A stretch of DNA of 64,000 nt, taken from assembly GCF_900177625.1 (NCBI RefSeq), contig NZ_FXAU01000008.1:211906-275905 (forward strand), given 5' to 3'. This document shows, one piece after another, positions 24,885 to 34,506 of this stretch; positions within the stretch are counted from its first letter, which is position 1, and each line of letters begins with the position of its first letter. A program made the translations under genes and the position numbers. This DNA is from Sphingobacterium psychroaquaticum (GTDB lineage Bacteria > Bacteroidota > Bacteroidia > Sphingobacteriales > Sphingobacteriaceae). The notes under the pieces were generated by a model. The model was not told the DNA's origin. It did not search any database and saw nothing but the letters and a program-made list of their open reading frames with translations.

Positions 24885-25469
24885 ATGACAAATAGATTCG
24901 TCGAAGATATAGATACAGTACTTCGTTCAGCACGCATGAAAGCCCTCCAAGAGATTAATAGTCTTATGTTGACTTGTATTTGGGAAATTGGAAAGCAAAT
25001 TTCGCTAGAGAAAAAGCACCAAAACCTCGATAATGAGTGTGCTGCGATGGAGAAAATTGCCTTAACATTAACACCAATACAGGATCTATTGTTAAACCCG
25101 GAAAATCTGAGGCTATACAGCAGATTCTATACGTTATTCCCGGTGTTCCAACGTATCTCCTTGACCTTATCTTGGGCACATTACCTCGTGCTGCTGGAAA
25201 TAACAGATGATCTAGCTCGTGCATTCTACCTCAAACAAGCCGAAAAAGAGAACTGGGATGTGCCGACTTTGGAGACACGCATTAATCAGTCGCTGTTTGA
25301 AAAATTTGTAAAAAGTATCGATAAAGCAGAGTTCCTCCAAAACCTCCCGAAAACAAATTACGCTGTTATTAAAGCACAGCCCAAGCTTGATACACATCAG
25401 CTTGCTTTCCTTCGTTTTGAGGATATGAGTACAGATGGACCGGCACACACACAAATCTCATCCACTTAG
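24885..25469 (+). CDS. DUF1016 N-terminal-domain protein lacking the nuclease domain
   Basis: 194 residues. The helical region (about 1-135) matches the N-terminal domain of YhcG/DUF1016 proteins: RMKALQEINSLMLTCIWEIGKQIS, LYSRFYTLFPVF, LSWAHYLVLLEITDD, and AFYLKQAEKENWDVPTLETRI. In the usual ~350-residue family a PDDEXK nuclease domain follows; here the protein ends after about 60 residues of unrelated, Lys- and Gln-bearing sequence, and the nucleotide sequence downstream has no continuing frame. It is therefore either a stand-alone DNA-binding domain or a relic of a nuclease gene. YhcG-type genes occur in mobile and defence regions, but no mobile element is seen here. Confidence 0.75.
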   Translation: MTNRFVEDIDTVLRSARMKALQEINSLMLTCIWEIGKQISLEKKHQNLDNECAAMEKIALTLTPIQDLLLNPENLRLYSRFYTLFPVFQRISLTLSWAHYLVLLEITDDLARAFYLKQAEKENWDVPTLETRINQSLFEKFVKSIDKAEFLQNLPKTNYAVIKAQPKLDTHQLAFLRFEDMSTDGPAHTQISST

Positions 25470-25891
25470 CACTTATGAGATTAAACTATTTAGCTCCTCT
25501 TAAAGACACGGGTTAAGCACTTGGTTATTTGTCGTTAAACAATAAATTTTATTTTCATTAGCTATATATACATATAAATAAATTAATAGTTATTTTTGCA
25601 TCCGAAAACAAATTTTAGTTATGGCATAATAAAAAGCCCTTTCTATTGAACATCTATCTTGAAAAGCTTCGATATCGCGTTACAGTTCTCTTTTTGAACC
25701 ACGACTAAAGCAAAAAGGCACTGTAATTGCATACAGCAATAAGCATTCTTGATACTACTTTATAGCAACCTATACCTATTCTTCATGGCGAAAAAAGCAT
25801 GAGTTAGGTAGGATTATTTTTTAACAGATGCCTTTTCGCGCTGAAGAGTGCATTTTATAGTATGATTTTATTTTTGCAGTAAACAGATAAG
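25470..25891. other. Non-coding region upstream of the hybrid kinase
   Basis: 422 bases with no ORF of note. It holds a -7-like TATTTTTG at 25591-25598 without a clear -33, a possible hairpin at 25706-25735 (CTGTA/TACAG), an irregular stem at about 25768-25812 followed by T-rich ATTATTTTTT (25813-25822), and a second TATTTTTG at 25869-25876 that would serve the kinase gene. The 25600-25822 part may be a small RNA or a 5' leader; see findings. Confidence 0.4.
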
Positions 25892-28800
25892 ATGAGAAAA
25901 GAGACTATCCAACGATGGAATATTTTTATAAGTATTTTAGTTGCTTATTTAATAGTACTCAGTATTGTGATCTATTTTTTCAACAACCTGGTTCATCGGG
26001 TAGAAGAAATTAGAGATGTTACGGAAAAAACCCAAATAAAGATCAGTGCTCTTGACGGGCTAAACCAAAGTTTCCAACATGCAATGGAGCAAAAGAGCAC
26101 CTACTTTTTTGTAACGGGAAAACTTCCTTACGACTCCTTATCAAATATTGGCCATACCATGGATGGCACTTTTATGCTTCTCAAAAAAAGCCTAGCAGAC
26201 AACCATACGATCTTACCAAAAATCAATAAATTAGATAAAGATCTACAACGGTTTCTATCGACCGATAGTCTCTCCGCGATCAACAACAAGCCTACCGTGG
26301 AGAAAATGGGTATTCTCAGTAAGGAGCATGATGTTATCAATCGTGAAATAATTGAAGTTCGAAAATTACTCGTTCAAAACAAATCAGTCGTTACCAAAGC
26401 TATTTTTGAGAAAATTGACAACCTCAAGAAAACAGGGTACGTATTAGTGACCTTGCCTTTTCTATTTATTCTGTTTATTTTTTATCGAATTCTACAAATA
26501 TTTAAAGAGTTAAGCCTTCGTTCCAAACAAACGCATTTACTAAATAAAGAATTACAGGAAACTCGAGTAGATATTGAGAACTCGAATTGGATACTCCAAG
26601 AATCGAGTAAACTTAATGAAGCGCTCAACGGAGTGGATAATGAGGATCAGATTGCAAAAATTAGTTTTAACACTGTTCTACAGTCATTGGATTTTTACGC
26701 CGGAACCATATACATTAGAAAATCTGACTCCCATGAATACCATCTTAAGCAGCAAATAGGAATAGACAAATCACATCAGCCTGTTCGCCAATTCGTCGAC
26801 AACGAAGGACTTCTTGGTCATGTTACAGAACAGCAGGAAATCAAGGTGATTGCTGCTAATAATGAACAAAACTTTACATCTTCCACCTCCTTAACGAAAG
26901 ATGCAATTAAGGATATCATCCTTGTGCCGTTGGTTTACGAGCACCATACCTTTGGCTTAATAGAAATCGGTGGGGACTTTGCCGACCAAGCCACTTTAGC
27001 GAGAACACTCAAATATTTGTTACGGATTTCTAGAACAATCGCGGTATCCATAAAGTTTGGGCAAAGCAGAACATTGGTCGAAAACCTGTTAGAGGAAACG
27101 CAACAGCAGACAGAGGAACTGGAAGCACAACAAGAGGAATTACGAATTACAAATGAAGAACTGATCTACAAGACAAACCTGTTGGAAGCTTCCGAAGAAG
27201 AGTTACGCGTTCAGCAAGAAGAGCTTCAACAATCAAATACAGAACTTGAAGATAAAGCCAAACAACTGGAGGTGCGCAATGAGGAACTGAATGTTACACA
27301 GCGTATCGTCGAAGAAAAGATCAATGAAGTAGAATTGGCGAGTAAGTATAAGTCTGAATTTATGGCTAATATGAGTCATGAACTCCGCACGCCGCTCAAC
27401 AGTATCCTGATCTTGGCCAAGTTGCTGCAAGATAACAAAACATTAAACCCTGAGCAGATCAAATATGCTTCCGTCATCCACAGTGCAGGTAGCGACTTGC
27501 TTCAGTTGATCAATGAATTATTAGATTTAGCAAAGATCGAATCCGGCAAAGTAGAATTAAACATTGAAACGGTAAATATTAAAGACTTTGTAAACAACTT
27601 GGATAGTCTGTTCCAAGAGAATGCGAGGGAGAAAGAAATCGATTTTACCATCAATGTTTCTGACCAGGTGCCGGCATCTTTCATTACCGATGAATACCGC
27701 TTGGAACAAGTGGTAAAAAACTTCATCTCCAATGCCTTCAAATTCACCGATAAAAAAGGCAAAATCGAATTCAATATCAACGCCGATGACGAGCATCTGC
27801 GCTTTATTGTTAAAGATAATGGAAAAGGGATATCTGCTGAAAAACAAGACTTGATCTTTGAAGCTTTTCATCAAGAGGATGGTTCCACAAGCAGAAAGTA
27901 CGGAGGCACGGGTCTTGGTCTTTCTATAAGCCGAGAAATAGCGAGTTTGCTAGGTGGTCGCATCACCTTAGATAGCACCTTGGGTGAGGGAAGTACTTTT
28001 ACACTCATTATTCCACATTCGCAGTCTCCTGAAATAAGTGATAGCTCGAATGTTGAAGCTATGGATCAGCGAGTACATCATCCACGCCCTGTTACCTATA
28101 GCACCGTCGCAGAGAAAACCCCGGCACCTACTGACCAGAAAAGAGGAGATAATAAAACCCTCCTTATCGTAGAGGACGACAATAATTTTGCTGATATATT
28201 AAAGAATTTTGCCGAGGAGTATGGTTTTAATGTGATGCTTGCGCATGATGGAGCTGAGGCGATAGAAAAAGCAAAAGCACACCGGCCGCACGCGGTAATT
28301 CTCGACGTCATGCTGCCTATATCTGATGGATGGGAAGTTTTACGAACGTTAAAAGGTTCCCCGGAAACAAAACACATCCCTGTACACATGATGTCGGGTG
28401 CAAATTTCAACCAACGCGATTTTATAGAAAGTGGCGCCATCGGCTTCTTATCCAAACCGATGACCGAGGAATCTTTAAAAAAGGCTTTTGAAAATATAAA
28501 CCTCAATATCAGAGAAGGGATTAAAAAGGTATTGTTAATTGAAGATCAGGAGTTTCAAAGTCAGATCATAAAATCAGCCTTTGCCGAAAAAGATATCAAT
28601 GTTATTCAAGCTTTCTCTGCACAAACAGCGATGCACAAGCTCGATGAGGAAGATAATATAGACTGCATTATCTTGGACATAAAACTTCCTGATGCGAACG
28701 GTTTCGACCTACTGGATGAAATCAAGGCACTTCCGAAGTATCAAGAAACCCCTATCATTATCAATACCGCGTCCGAGCTGACCAAAGAACAGCTGAATCA

Positions 28801-29335
28801 CGTACATCAGCATACCAAGGCTATGATTGTTAAATCAAGCAAGAGCAATAATCGATTAATTGATGAGGTTAATCTTTTTCTGAACAAAATCAGCTCAGAA
28901 AACTACTCTCCTGTTCGCAACATGGCAAAACTTGACACCATCAGTAAGCACAAAGACAGCTTAAGTGGTAAGCGAGTTTTGATTGCTGACGATGATATGC
29001 GTAACGTTTTTGCATTAACAACCGTACTGCAAGCATACGACATGGAAATTGAGATTGCGAACAACGGTTTAGAGGCCCTTGAAATTGTAAATAACAACCC
29101 AGAGCTGATCGACATTATCCTCATGGATATCATGATGCCAGAAATGGATGGTTATGAAGCGATCAGTAAAATTCGCGAAAATCCAGATAATGGAAAATTA
29201 CCTATTATTGCGGTCACAGCAAAAGCCATGAAAGGAGATCGTGAGAAATCCATCCAGATGGGGGCTAATGATTATATAAGTAAGCCTATTGACATCGATA
29301 AGTTAGTATCATTAATGCGCGTATGGTTAAGTTAA
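25892..29335 (+). CDS. Hybrid sensor histidine kinase with GAF and three receiver domains
   Basis: 1147 residues. TM1 about 13-32, a periplasmic four-helix-like sensor (about 35-180), TM2 about 183-203, a GAF domain (about 240-385), a long Glu/Gln coiled coil (about 385-485), HisKA with phospho-acceptor His496 in MSHELRTPLNS, an HATPase_c with GGTGLGLSI (about 668-676), then three receiver domains with phospho-acceptor Asp805 (ILDVMLP), Asp929 (ILDIKLP) and Asp1079 (LMDIMMP). It is the first gene of a four-gene block with cheR, cheB and a second hybrid kinase; the cheR start overlaps its stop. It probably senses a periplasmic or membrane signal and feeds a multistep phosphorelay. Output is not visible, since no DNA-binding domain is present. 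Confidence 0.92.
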   Translation: MRKETIQRWNIFISILVAYLIVLSIVIYFFNNLVHRVEEIRDVTEKTQIKISALDGLNQSFQHAMEQKSTYFFVTGKLPYDSLSNIGHTMDGTFMLLKKSLADNHTILPKINKLDKDLQRFLSTDSLSAINNKPTVEKMGILSKEHDVINREIIEVRKLLVQNKSVVTKAIFEKIDNLKKTGYVLVTLPFLFILFIFYRILQIFKELSLRSKQTHLLNKELQETRVDIENSNWILQESSKLNEALNGVDNEDQIAKISFNTVLQSLDFYAGTIYIRKSDSHEYHLKQQIGIDKSHQPVRQFVDNEGLLGHVTEQQEIKVIAANNEQNFTSSTSLTKDAIKDIILVPLVYEHHTFGLIEIGGDFADQATLARTLKYLLRISRTIAVSIKFGQSRTLVENLLEETQQQTEELEAQQEELRITNEELIYKTNLLEASEEELRVQQEELQQSNTELEDKAKQLEVRNEELNVTQRIVEEKINEVELASKYKSEFMANMSHELRTPLNSILILAKLLQDNKTLNPEQIKYASVIHSAGSDLLQLINELLDLAKIESGKVELNIETVNIKDFVNNLDSLFQENAREKEIDFTINVSDQVPASFITDEYRLEQVVKNFISNAFKFTDKKGKIEFNINADDEHLRFIVKDNGKGISAEKQDLIFEAFHQEDGSTSRKYGGTGLGLSISREIASLLGGRITLDSTLGEGSTFTLIIPHSQSPEISDSSNVEAMDQRVHHPRPVTYSTVAEKTPAPTDQKRGDNKTLLIVEDDNNFADILKNFAEEYGFNVMLAHDGAEAIEKAKAHRPHAVILDVMLPISDGWEVLRTLKGSPETKHIPVHMMSGANFNQRDFIESGAIGFLSKPMTEESLKKAFENINLNIREGIKKVLLIEDQEFQSQIIKSAFAEKDINVIQAFSAQTAMHKLDEEDNIDCIILDIKLPDANGFDLLDEIKALPKYQETPIIINTASELTKEQLNHVHQHTKAMIVKSSKSNNRLIDEVNLFLNKISSENYSPVRNMAKLDTISKHKDSLSGKRVLIADDDMRNVFALTTVLQAYDMEIEIANNGLEALEIVNNNPELIDIILMDIMMPEMDGYEAISKIRENPDNGKLPIIAVTAKAMKGDREKSIQMGANDYISKPIDIDKLVSLMRVWLS

Positions 29336-30153
29336 CAACGTCCTTAATAAGTTTTGCGGAACTTGAAGAAATCGTAGTACTCCTACAAAATGCTTCAGGT
29401 TTTGATTTTTCCGGGTACAGCAAGTCCTCTTTAAAAAGAAGGATACAACGTATCATGGATCTGGAACGGATGGATGTTGTAGATCTTAAAAATGCGATTA
29501 TTAATGTCGAATCTTTTCAAGGTTTCCTAATCAATGAGATAACGGTTAATGTAACGGAAATGTTCCGTGATCCCAAATACTATGCGACGCTTGTTTCAGA
29601 GGTCTTCCCTTACTTGGAAACCTATCCTCGACTTAAATTCTGGAGTGCTGGCTGCTCCACAGGAGAAGAAGTTTACTCACTCGCTATCTTACTCGAAGAG
29701 TACGGTCTTTATAACCGCAGCTTTATCTATGGCACAGATATCAATAGTGTCGTCCTAGAGACCGCACGGAAAGCGATATATCCATTAAAAAAAATAAAAA
29801 CATATTCCGAAAACTATATCGCCAGCGGCGCTAAAAATAGCTTATCAGATTATTACACGGCACGCTACGATGCGGCGATTATCAATGCTGATATCCGAAA
29901 GAACATCCTGTTCTCACAACACAACTTAGTGAGCGATTACACGTTCAACGAGTTTCAATTCATCTCCTGCAGAAATGTACTTATATACTTTGATCTAGAG
30001 CTTCAGAAAAAGGTATTTGACCTTTTCTATGAATCGCTCAGTGAATTTGGTTTCTTATGTCTTGGTTCAAAAGAAAGACTCGTAAATCATGACATTATTT
30101 CTAAATTTAAAGTCATAAATAAAGAATTCAACATATACCAAAAGATTAAATAA
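29323..30153 (+). CDS. cheR: CheR-type protein-glutamate O-methyltransferase
   Basis: 276 residues, overlapping the kinase gene by 13 bases. N-terminal CheR all-helical domain (about 1-75, GFDFSGYSKSSLKRRIQRIMDLERMD) and a SAM-binding methyltransferase domain (about 80-276) with FWSAGCSTGEEVYSLA (about 104-119) as motif I, and FISCRNVLIYFD (about 214-225). CheR methylates Glu residues of chemoreceptors, but no methyl-accepting protein is encoded here, so the substrate may be the kinase itself or another protein. Followed by cheB with a stop/start overlap. Confidence 0.92.
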   Translation: MVKLTTSLISFAELEEIVVLLQNASGFDFSGYSKSSLKRRIQRIMDLERMDVVDLKNAIINVESFQGFLINEITVNVTEMFRDPKYYATLVSEVFPYLETYPRLKFWSAGCSTGEEVYSLAILLEEYGLYNRSFIYGTDINSVVLETARKAIYPLKKIKTYSENYIASGAKNSLSDYYTARYDAAIINADIRKNILFSQHNLVSDYTFNEFQFISCRNVLIYFDLELQKKVFDLFYESLSEFGFLCLGSKERLVNHDIISKFKVINKEFNIYQKIK

Positions 30154-30719
30154 TGCCTAAAGCAGATCAAATTATATTGATTGGTGGCAGTGCGGGGTCT
30201 TACAATCTGATTGTTGACATTATCGAAGCACTACCGCTGGTTTTTAAACCAGCTATAGTCGTTATTATTCATCGCAACCCAAAGTACAGTACGCGCATTG
30301 AAGAACTCCTATCCAACAGGCTTAATCGCACTATTTTGCAAGCAACAGATAAGGAAGCGATTCTATCCAACACGATTTATTTTGCTGGCCCAGGCTATCA
30401 TTTACTGGTGGAGCCAGATCACACATTTTCGTTAGATCTTTCTGATTTCATCCAGTTTTCCCGCCCCTCGATCGATGTCTTGTTCGAGTCGGCCGCGGAT
30501 TCGTATGGCAAAGAGTGTGTTGGATTTCTTCTCTCCGGTGCGAATAAGGATGGTACAAATGGTCTTTTACACATCCAATATCAAGGTGGTAAAGTATATG
30601 TGCAATCACCCGATGAAGCCTTAATAGCTACCATGCCGGAAAGTGCAATCGATGTAAATAAGGAAGCAACGGTATACAACAACCAAGAAATATTATCTTA
30701 TTTTAGCAGATTAAAATAA
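30153..30719 (+). CDS. cheB: CheB-type protein-glutamate methylesterase without receiver domain
   Basis: 188 residues, only the catalytic domain; the N-terminal receiver of classical CheB is absent. The catalytic triad is recognisable: Ser in LIGGSAGSYN (about residues 9-18), His in VIIHRNPKYS (about 41-50) and Asp in LLSGANKDGTNG (about 130-141). It would remove methyl or amide groups placed by CheR. It overlaps cheR by one base and is followed after seven bases by the second kinase. Without the receiver, its activity cannot be regulated by direct phosphorylation in the usual way, so control may lie in the partner kinases. Confidence 0.9.
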   Translation: MPKADQIILIGGSAGSYNLIVDIIEALPLVFKPAIVVIIHRNPKYSTRIEELLSNRLNRTILQATDKEAILSNTIYFAGPGYHLLVEPDHTFSLDLSDFIQFSRPSIDVLFESAADSYGKECVGFLLSGANKDGTNGLLHIQYQGGKVYVQSPDEALIATMPESAIDVNKEATVYNNQEILSYFSRLK

Positions 30720-30726
30720 TTGCGAT

Positions 30727-32346
30727 ATGAAAAATGTCAATCTCCTTGTGCTGGATGACAAAGAGGAAAACATCATCAGTCTATCAGCTCTTCTTTCTCA
30801 GATAGATCACATCAATATCATTAGTTCAACCGACCCCAATGAGGCACTTAAGATCTGTTGGAAAAACGATATTTCGATCGCATTGGTCGATGTACAGATG
30901 CCGGAAATAAACGGTTTCGAATTTGTTTCATTGCTCAAGTCTAATCCAAAGACCAGCCATATTACGGCCATTATGGTAACCGCCATTTCCAAAGAGGATA
31001 AATATCTCCTTAAAGGACTAGAAAGTGGAGCTGTAGATTATTTATACAAACCCTTAAACCCGGAGATAACCATAGCAAAGGTCACCTCTTTTGTGAAGCA
31101 GATACATATCCAGGAAGAAATCAAGCAAAAAAATATTGCACTCGAAGAGTCCAAGAAGCAACTAATTATTGCAAAAGAAGAAGCCGAAGAAGCACGTAAA
31201 TCCAAAGAGATTTTTCTCGCGAATATGAGTCATGAAATACGAACACCAATAAATGGTATCATGGGAATTATTCATATCCTTAAAGAGTCTAATCTTGACG
31301 AACAACAACGTGATTGGTTAAACCGGCTGGACAATGTTTCGGACTCCCTTTTATTGATCGTGAATGACATTTTGGATATCTCCAAAATCGATTCTGGGAT
31401 GATGAAAATAGAGCAGGAAAGCTTCTCCATAAAACAAAAGTTACTCGACATCAATGATCTTTTTAAGATCAAGGCTGAGGACAAAAAACTGAGTTTTGAA
31501 GTAGAGGTTGATCCGAAACTACCGGATCATATTAAAAGTGACCCCCTTCGGTTACAACAAATCATTTTCAATTTTATATCGAACAGTCTCAAATTCACGG
31601 AAACTGGAAAAATAACCCTCCGTGTAGATGTGGTGGACCAGCGCGATAATAAACATCGCATAAAATTTACAGTGAAGGATACGGGCATCGGAATCAAAGA
31701 AGAAGCCCTGCAAAAGATCTTCCTTGCTTTCGAACAAGGAGACGACGGAATTACCAAGAAATTTGGCGGTACCGGTTTGGGATTAGCCATTGTAAAACGA
31801 CTGGCTCATCTCTTAGGCGGACAAGTTACCGCGAAAAGTGTCTTTGGAGAAGGCTCAGAATTTTCGTTTGAAGCCGATTTTGATAATGGCGAAGAATTAA
31901 CAACAGCCAAGCAAATCGACAAACAGATTATGCTCAAGCTCGACAATTTTTCAGGCAAAAAGGTGTTGGTCGCTGAAGACAATGATCTGAATAGCTTTAT
32001 GCTGGTCCATATGCTAGAATCTTGGGGCTGTGCAGTAGATACCGTTAAAAACGGAAAGCAAGCTGTCGAATATACAACCCGGAATAACTATGACCTGATC
32101 ATGATGGACACACATATGCCGATCATGTCTGGTTTTGAAGCTATTCGTGAAATTCGCAACCACCCGGAAACCAGCAAACGTTCAACACCGATCATTACCA
32201 TTTCGGCATCGGTACTAGAACATGAACAAGCTGCCGCCTACGAAGCAGGTGCCGATGCGGTGGTTGGTAAACCATTTAACCCGACGGATTTACATGCTAA
32301 AATAACGGAGCTGATTTACAATAACAAAGTGACTTCCATATTATAA
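30727..32346 (+). CDS. Soluble hybrid histidine kinase, receiver-HisKA-HATPase-receiver
   Basis: 539 residues with no membrane segment. Receiver 1 (about 1-120, Asp55 in LVDVQMP, Lys near 108 in YKPLNP), a coiled-coil linker, HisKA with His169 in MSHEIRTPING, HATPase_c with GGTGLGLAI (about 348-356), receiver 2 (about 410-535, Asp461 in MMDTHMP). Because a receiver comes first, it can take a phosphoryl group from the upstream hybrid kinase and relay it inward. Last gene of the CheR/CheB block. No output domain is present, so the final effector is encoded elsewhere. Confidence 0.92.
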   Translation: MKNVNLLVLDDKEENIISLSALLSQIDHINIISSTDPNEALKICWKNDISIALVDVQMPEINGFEFVSLLKSNPKTSHITAIMVTAISKEDKYLLKGLESGAVDYLYKPLNPEITIAKVTSFVKQIHIQEEIKQKNIALEESKKQLIIAKEEAEEARKSKEIFLANMSHEIRTPINGIMGIIHILKESNLDEQQRDWLNRLDNVSDSLLLIVNDILDISKIDSGMMKIEQESFSIKQKLLDINDLFKIKAEDKKLSFEVEVDPKLPDHIKSDPLRLQQIIFNFISNSLKFTETGKITLRVDVVDQRDNKHRIKFTVKDTGIGIKEEALQKIFLAFEQGDDGITKKFGGTGLGLAIVKRLAHLLGGQVTAKSVFGEGSEFSFEADFDNGEELTTAKQIDKQIMLKLDNFSGKKVLVAEDNDLNSFMLVHMLESWGCAVDTVKNGKQAVEYTTRNNYDLIMMDTHMPIMSGFEAIREIRNHPETSKRSTPIITISASVLEHEQAAAYEAGADAVVGKPFNPTDLHAKITELIYNNKVTSIL

Positions 32347-32355
32347 AAATATTAG

Positions 32356-32363
32356 TAGCTTTG
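32356..32363 (+). promoter_or_regulatory. -7 box upstream of azurin
   Basis: TAGCTTTG, exact TAnnTTTG, 27 bases before ATG 32391; -33 not clear. Confidence 0.45.
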
Positions 32364-32390
32364 CTTCAAGCACACATATTTAAAGCATAT

Positions 32391-32924
32391 ATGAAAAGAT
32401 TATTTGTATTACCTGCGGTAGCGCTTGCACTATCGTTGGCAGCTTGTGGCGGCAATGAAAACAAATCAACCTCTACCGCAACTGAAGAAAACAAAACAGA
32501 AGAAGTAAGCACGGCAACAGAAACTGTTCCGGGAATTGAAAATGTTGAGTTATCGAACACGCTTTCTATTGAAGGAAATGATCAAATGAAATTCAACAAA
32601 GAGTTATTCCGTGTTAAAGCAGGAGAACCTGTTGAATTGACATTGAAAAATGTGGGAACGTTACCAAAAGAATCCATGGGACATAACTTAGTAATCCTTA
32701 ACCCAGGTGTTGATATTGCCACATTTGGTGGTGAAGCAACAAGTGCGGCGGATAGCGAATATATCCCTAAGACTTCGTTGTCTTCCATCGCTGCGCACAC
32801 CAAACTTTTGGGTCCTGGCGAAGAAGATAAAATTTCTTTTACACTAGAGAAAGGTGTTTATACCTTTATCTGTAGTTTCCCTGGCCATTTTGGTATGATG
32901 CAAGGAAAAATCGTTGCTGAATAA
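32391..32924 (+). CDS. Azurin-like cupredoxin lipoprotein
   Basis: 177 residues from ATG 32391, which gives a lipoprotein signal with lipobox LAAC (Cys19); the longer in-frame start would place ten residues before it and is rejected. A low-complexity Glu/Thr/Ser linker (20-55) leads to a cupredoxin domain (about 60-177). The type I copper ligands are visible: His in MGHNLVI (about 109), Cys and His in ICSFPGHFGMM (about 163-173), and the axial Met in GMMQGK. Azurins transfer single electrons in the periplasm or at the outer membrane surface, for example to cytochrome c oxidase or nitrite reductase. The locus gives no partner; an own -7 box precedes it. Confidence 0.9.
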   Translation: MKRLFVLPAVALALSLAACGGNENKSTSTATEENKTEEVSTATETVPGIENVELSNTLSIEGNDQMKFNKELFRVKAGEPVELTLKNVGTLPKESMGHNLVILNPGVDIATFGGEATSAADSEYIPKTSLSSIAAHTKLLGPGEEDKISFTLEKGVYTFICSFPGHFGMMQGKIVAE

Positions 32925-32946
32925 TCAGAATTAACAAAACTATACG

Positions 32947-32979
32947 CAAAAGCACGCCCTATTTGAGCGTGCTTTTGTT
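32947..32979 (+). terminator. Terminator after azurin
   Basis: Eleven-bp stem (32947-32957 with 32967-32977), nine-base loop, T-tract within and behind the right arm. Confidence 0.85.
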
Positions 32980-33046
32980 GTATAAAAACCAGCCTTATCT
33001 AAGTTTTATTAATTAACTTTGAGGACGAAACATTAAAGATATTTTT

Positions 33047-34453
33047 ATGCAATACGACGTAATCGTAATAGGAAGCGGTCCTGGAGGCTACGTAGGCGCT
33101 ATCCGTTGTGCTCAACTAGGATTAAAAACGGCTGTTATTGAGAAATATAGCACTTTTGGTGGTACCTGTCTAAATGTTGGCTGTATCCCGTCAAAAGCAC
33201 TATTAGATACTTCAGAGCATTTTCATAATGCCGCTCATAACTTCGAAACTCATGGTATCGCTTTGAGTAACCTGAAGATTGATGTAAAGAAAATGATCGC
33301 CCGCAAGGACGATGTAATTGCGCAGAACACTGCGGGTATTACATACCTATTCAAAAAGAATAAAATCGACTCTTACGAAGGTGTAGGATCGTTCATCGAT
33401 AAAAACACCATCAAGGTTACCAAAAAAGATGGTACAACCGAAGAATTGAAAGCGAAGAATGTAATTATTGCAACAGGTTCTAAACCGACGGCTTTACCTT
33501 TCTTACCTATCGACAAGAAACGCATCATTACTTCGACGGAGGCTTTAAACTTAACAGAAGTTCCGAAACACCTTATCGTTATCGGTGGTGGTGTGATTGG
33601 TTTGGAATTGGGATCGGTATACGCACGTTTGGGCGCTAAAGTATCGGTTGTAGAATTTGCTAAATCAATTATCGGCACGATGGACGGTGGATTAGGTAAA
33701 GAACTTCAACGTGTCCTTAAGAAATCTTTAGGCATGGAGTTTCTTATGGGCCACAAAGTAACAGGTGCTACTGCAAAAGGCAAAACAGTGACGGTTACGG
33801 CAGAAGATTCAAAAGGTCAGTTGGTATCTATTGAAGGCGACTACTGTATTGTTGCGGTTGGTAGAACGGCTTACACCGAAGGTTTAGGTCTAGAAAACAT
33901 CGGTATCAAAACCGAAGAAAGAGGCAATAAGATTACGGTTAATGAACACTTAGAAACTTCCGTTGAAGGCGTATACGCTATTGGTGATGTGGTTAAAGGT
34001 GCTATGCTTGCGCATAAAGCGGAAGACGAAGGAACTTATGTTGCGGAAAGAATTGTGGGTCAGAAACCACATATCGACTACAACCTTATTCCAGGTGTGG
34101 TTTATACATGGCCTGAAGTGGCATCTGTTGGACAAACCGAAGAGCAATTGAAAGAGTCTGGTGTGAAATATAAATCAGGATCATTCTCCTTTAAAGCATC
34201 TGGCCGTGCTAAAGCGTCTGGCGATACAGATGGTTTCATCAAGGTGCTTGCTGATGCGACAACGGATGAGATATTAGGTGTTCATATGATTGGTCCACGT
34301 GCTGCGGATATGATTGCAGAAGCAGTGGTTGCTATGGAATTCCGTGCTTCAGCTGAAGACATCGGTCGTATTTGTCATGCGCATCCAACTTTTACGGAAG
34401 CATTTAAAGAAGCAGCTCTCGCTGCAACAGCAAACAGATCAATACACGCATAA
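33047..34453 (+). CDS. lpdA: Dihydrolipoyl dehydrogenase (first copy)
   Basis: 468 residues, full length. E3 of 2-oxoacid dehydrogenase complexes: reoxidises dihydrolipoyl groups of E2 with FAD and NAD+. FAD-binding GSGPGGYVGAIRCAQLG (about residues 8-24), redox-active disulfide GGTCLNVGC (about 38-46), NAD-binding GGGVIGLELGSVYARLGAK (about 184-202), and the active-site HAHPTFTEAF (about 444-453, His/Glu pair) are all intact. A second, distinct Lpd lies at 35522 (both single-gene units). The pair probably serves different complexes (pyruvate and 2-oxoglutarate or branched-chain), but the sequence does not tell which. Confidence 0.96.
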   Translation: MQYDVIVIGSGPGGYVGAIRCAQLGLKTAVIEKYSTFGGTCLNVGCIPSKALLDTSEHFHNAAHNFETHGIALSNLKIDVKKMIARKDDVIAQNTAGITYLFKKNKIDSYEGVGSFIDKNTIKVTKKDGTTEELKAKNVIIATGSKPTALPFLPIDKKRIITSTEALNLTEVPKHLIVIGGGVIGLELGSVYARLGAKVSVVEFAKSIIGTMDGGLGKELQRVLKKSLGMEFLMGHKVTGATAKGKTVTVTAEDSKGQLVSIEGDYCIVAVGRTAYTEGLGLENIGIKTEERGNKITVNEHLETSVEGVYAIGDVVKGAMLAHKAEDEGTYVAERIVGQKPHIDYNLIPGVVYTWPEVASVGQTEEQLKESGVKYKSGSFSFKASGRAKASGDTDGFIKVLADATTDEILGVHMIGPRAADMIAEAVVAMEFRASAEDIGRICHAHPTFTEAFKEAALAATANRSIHA

Positions 34454-34458
34454 CATAG

Positions 34459-34486
34459 AAAAGGCAAGATTTATTCTTGCCTTTTT
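34459..34486 (+). terminator. Terminator after first lpd
   Basis: Stem 34459-34469 with 34475-34485, short loop, right arm ends in a T-tract. Confidence 0.85.
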
Positions 34487-34506
34487 CATATACCTTATAC
34501 TTAACT

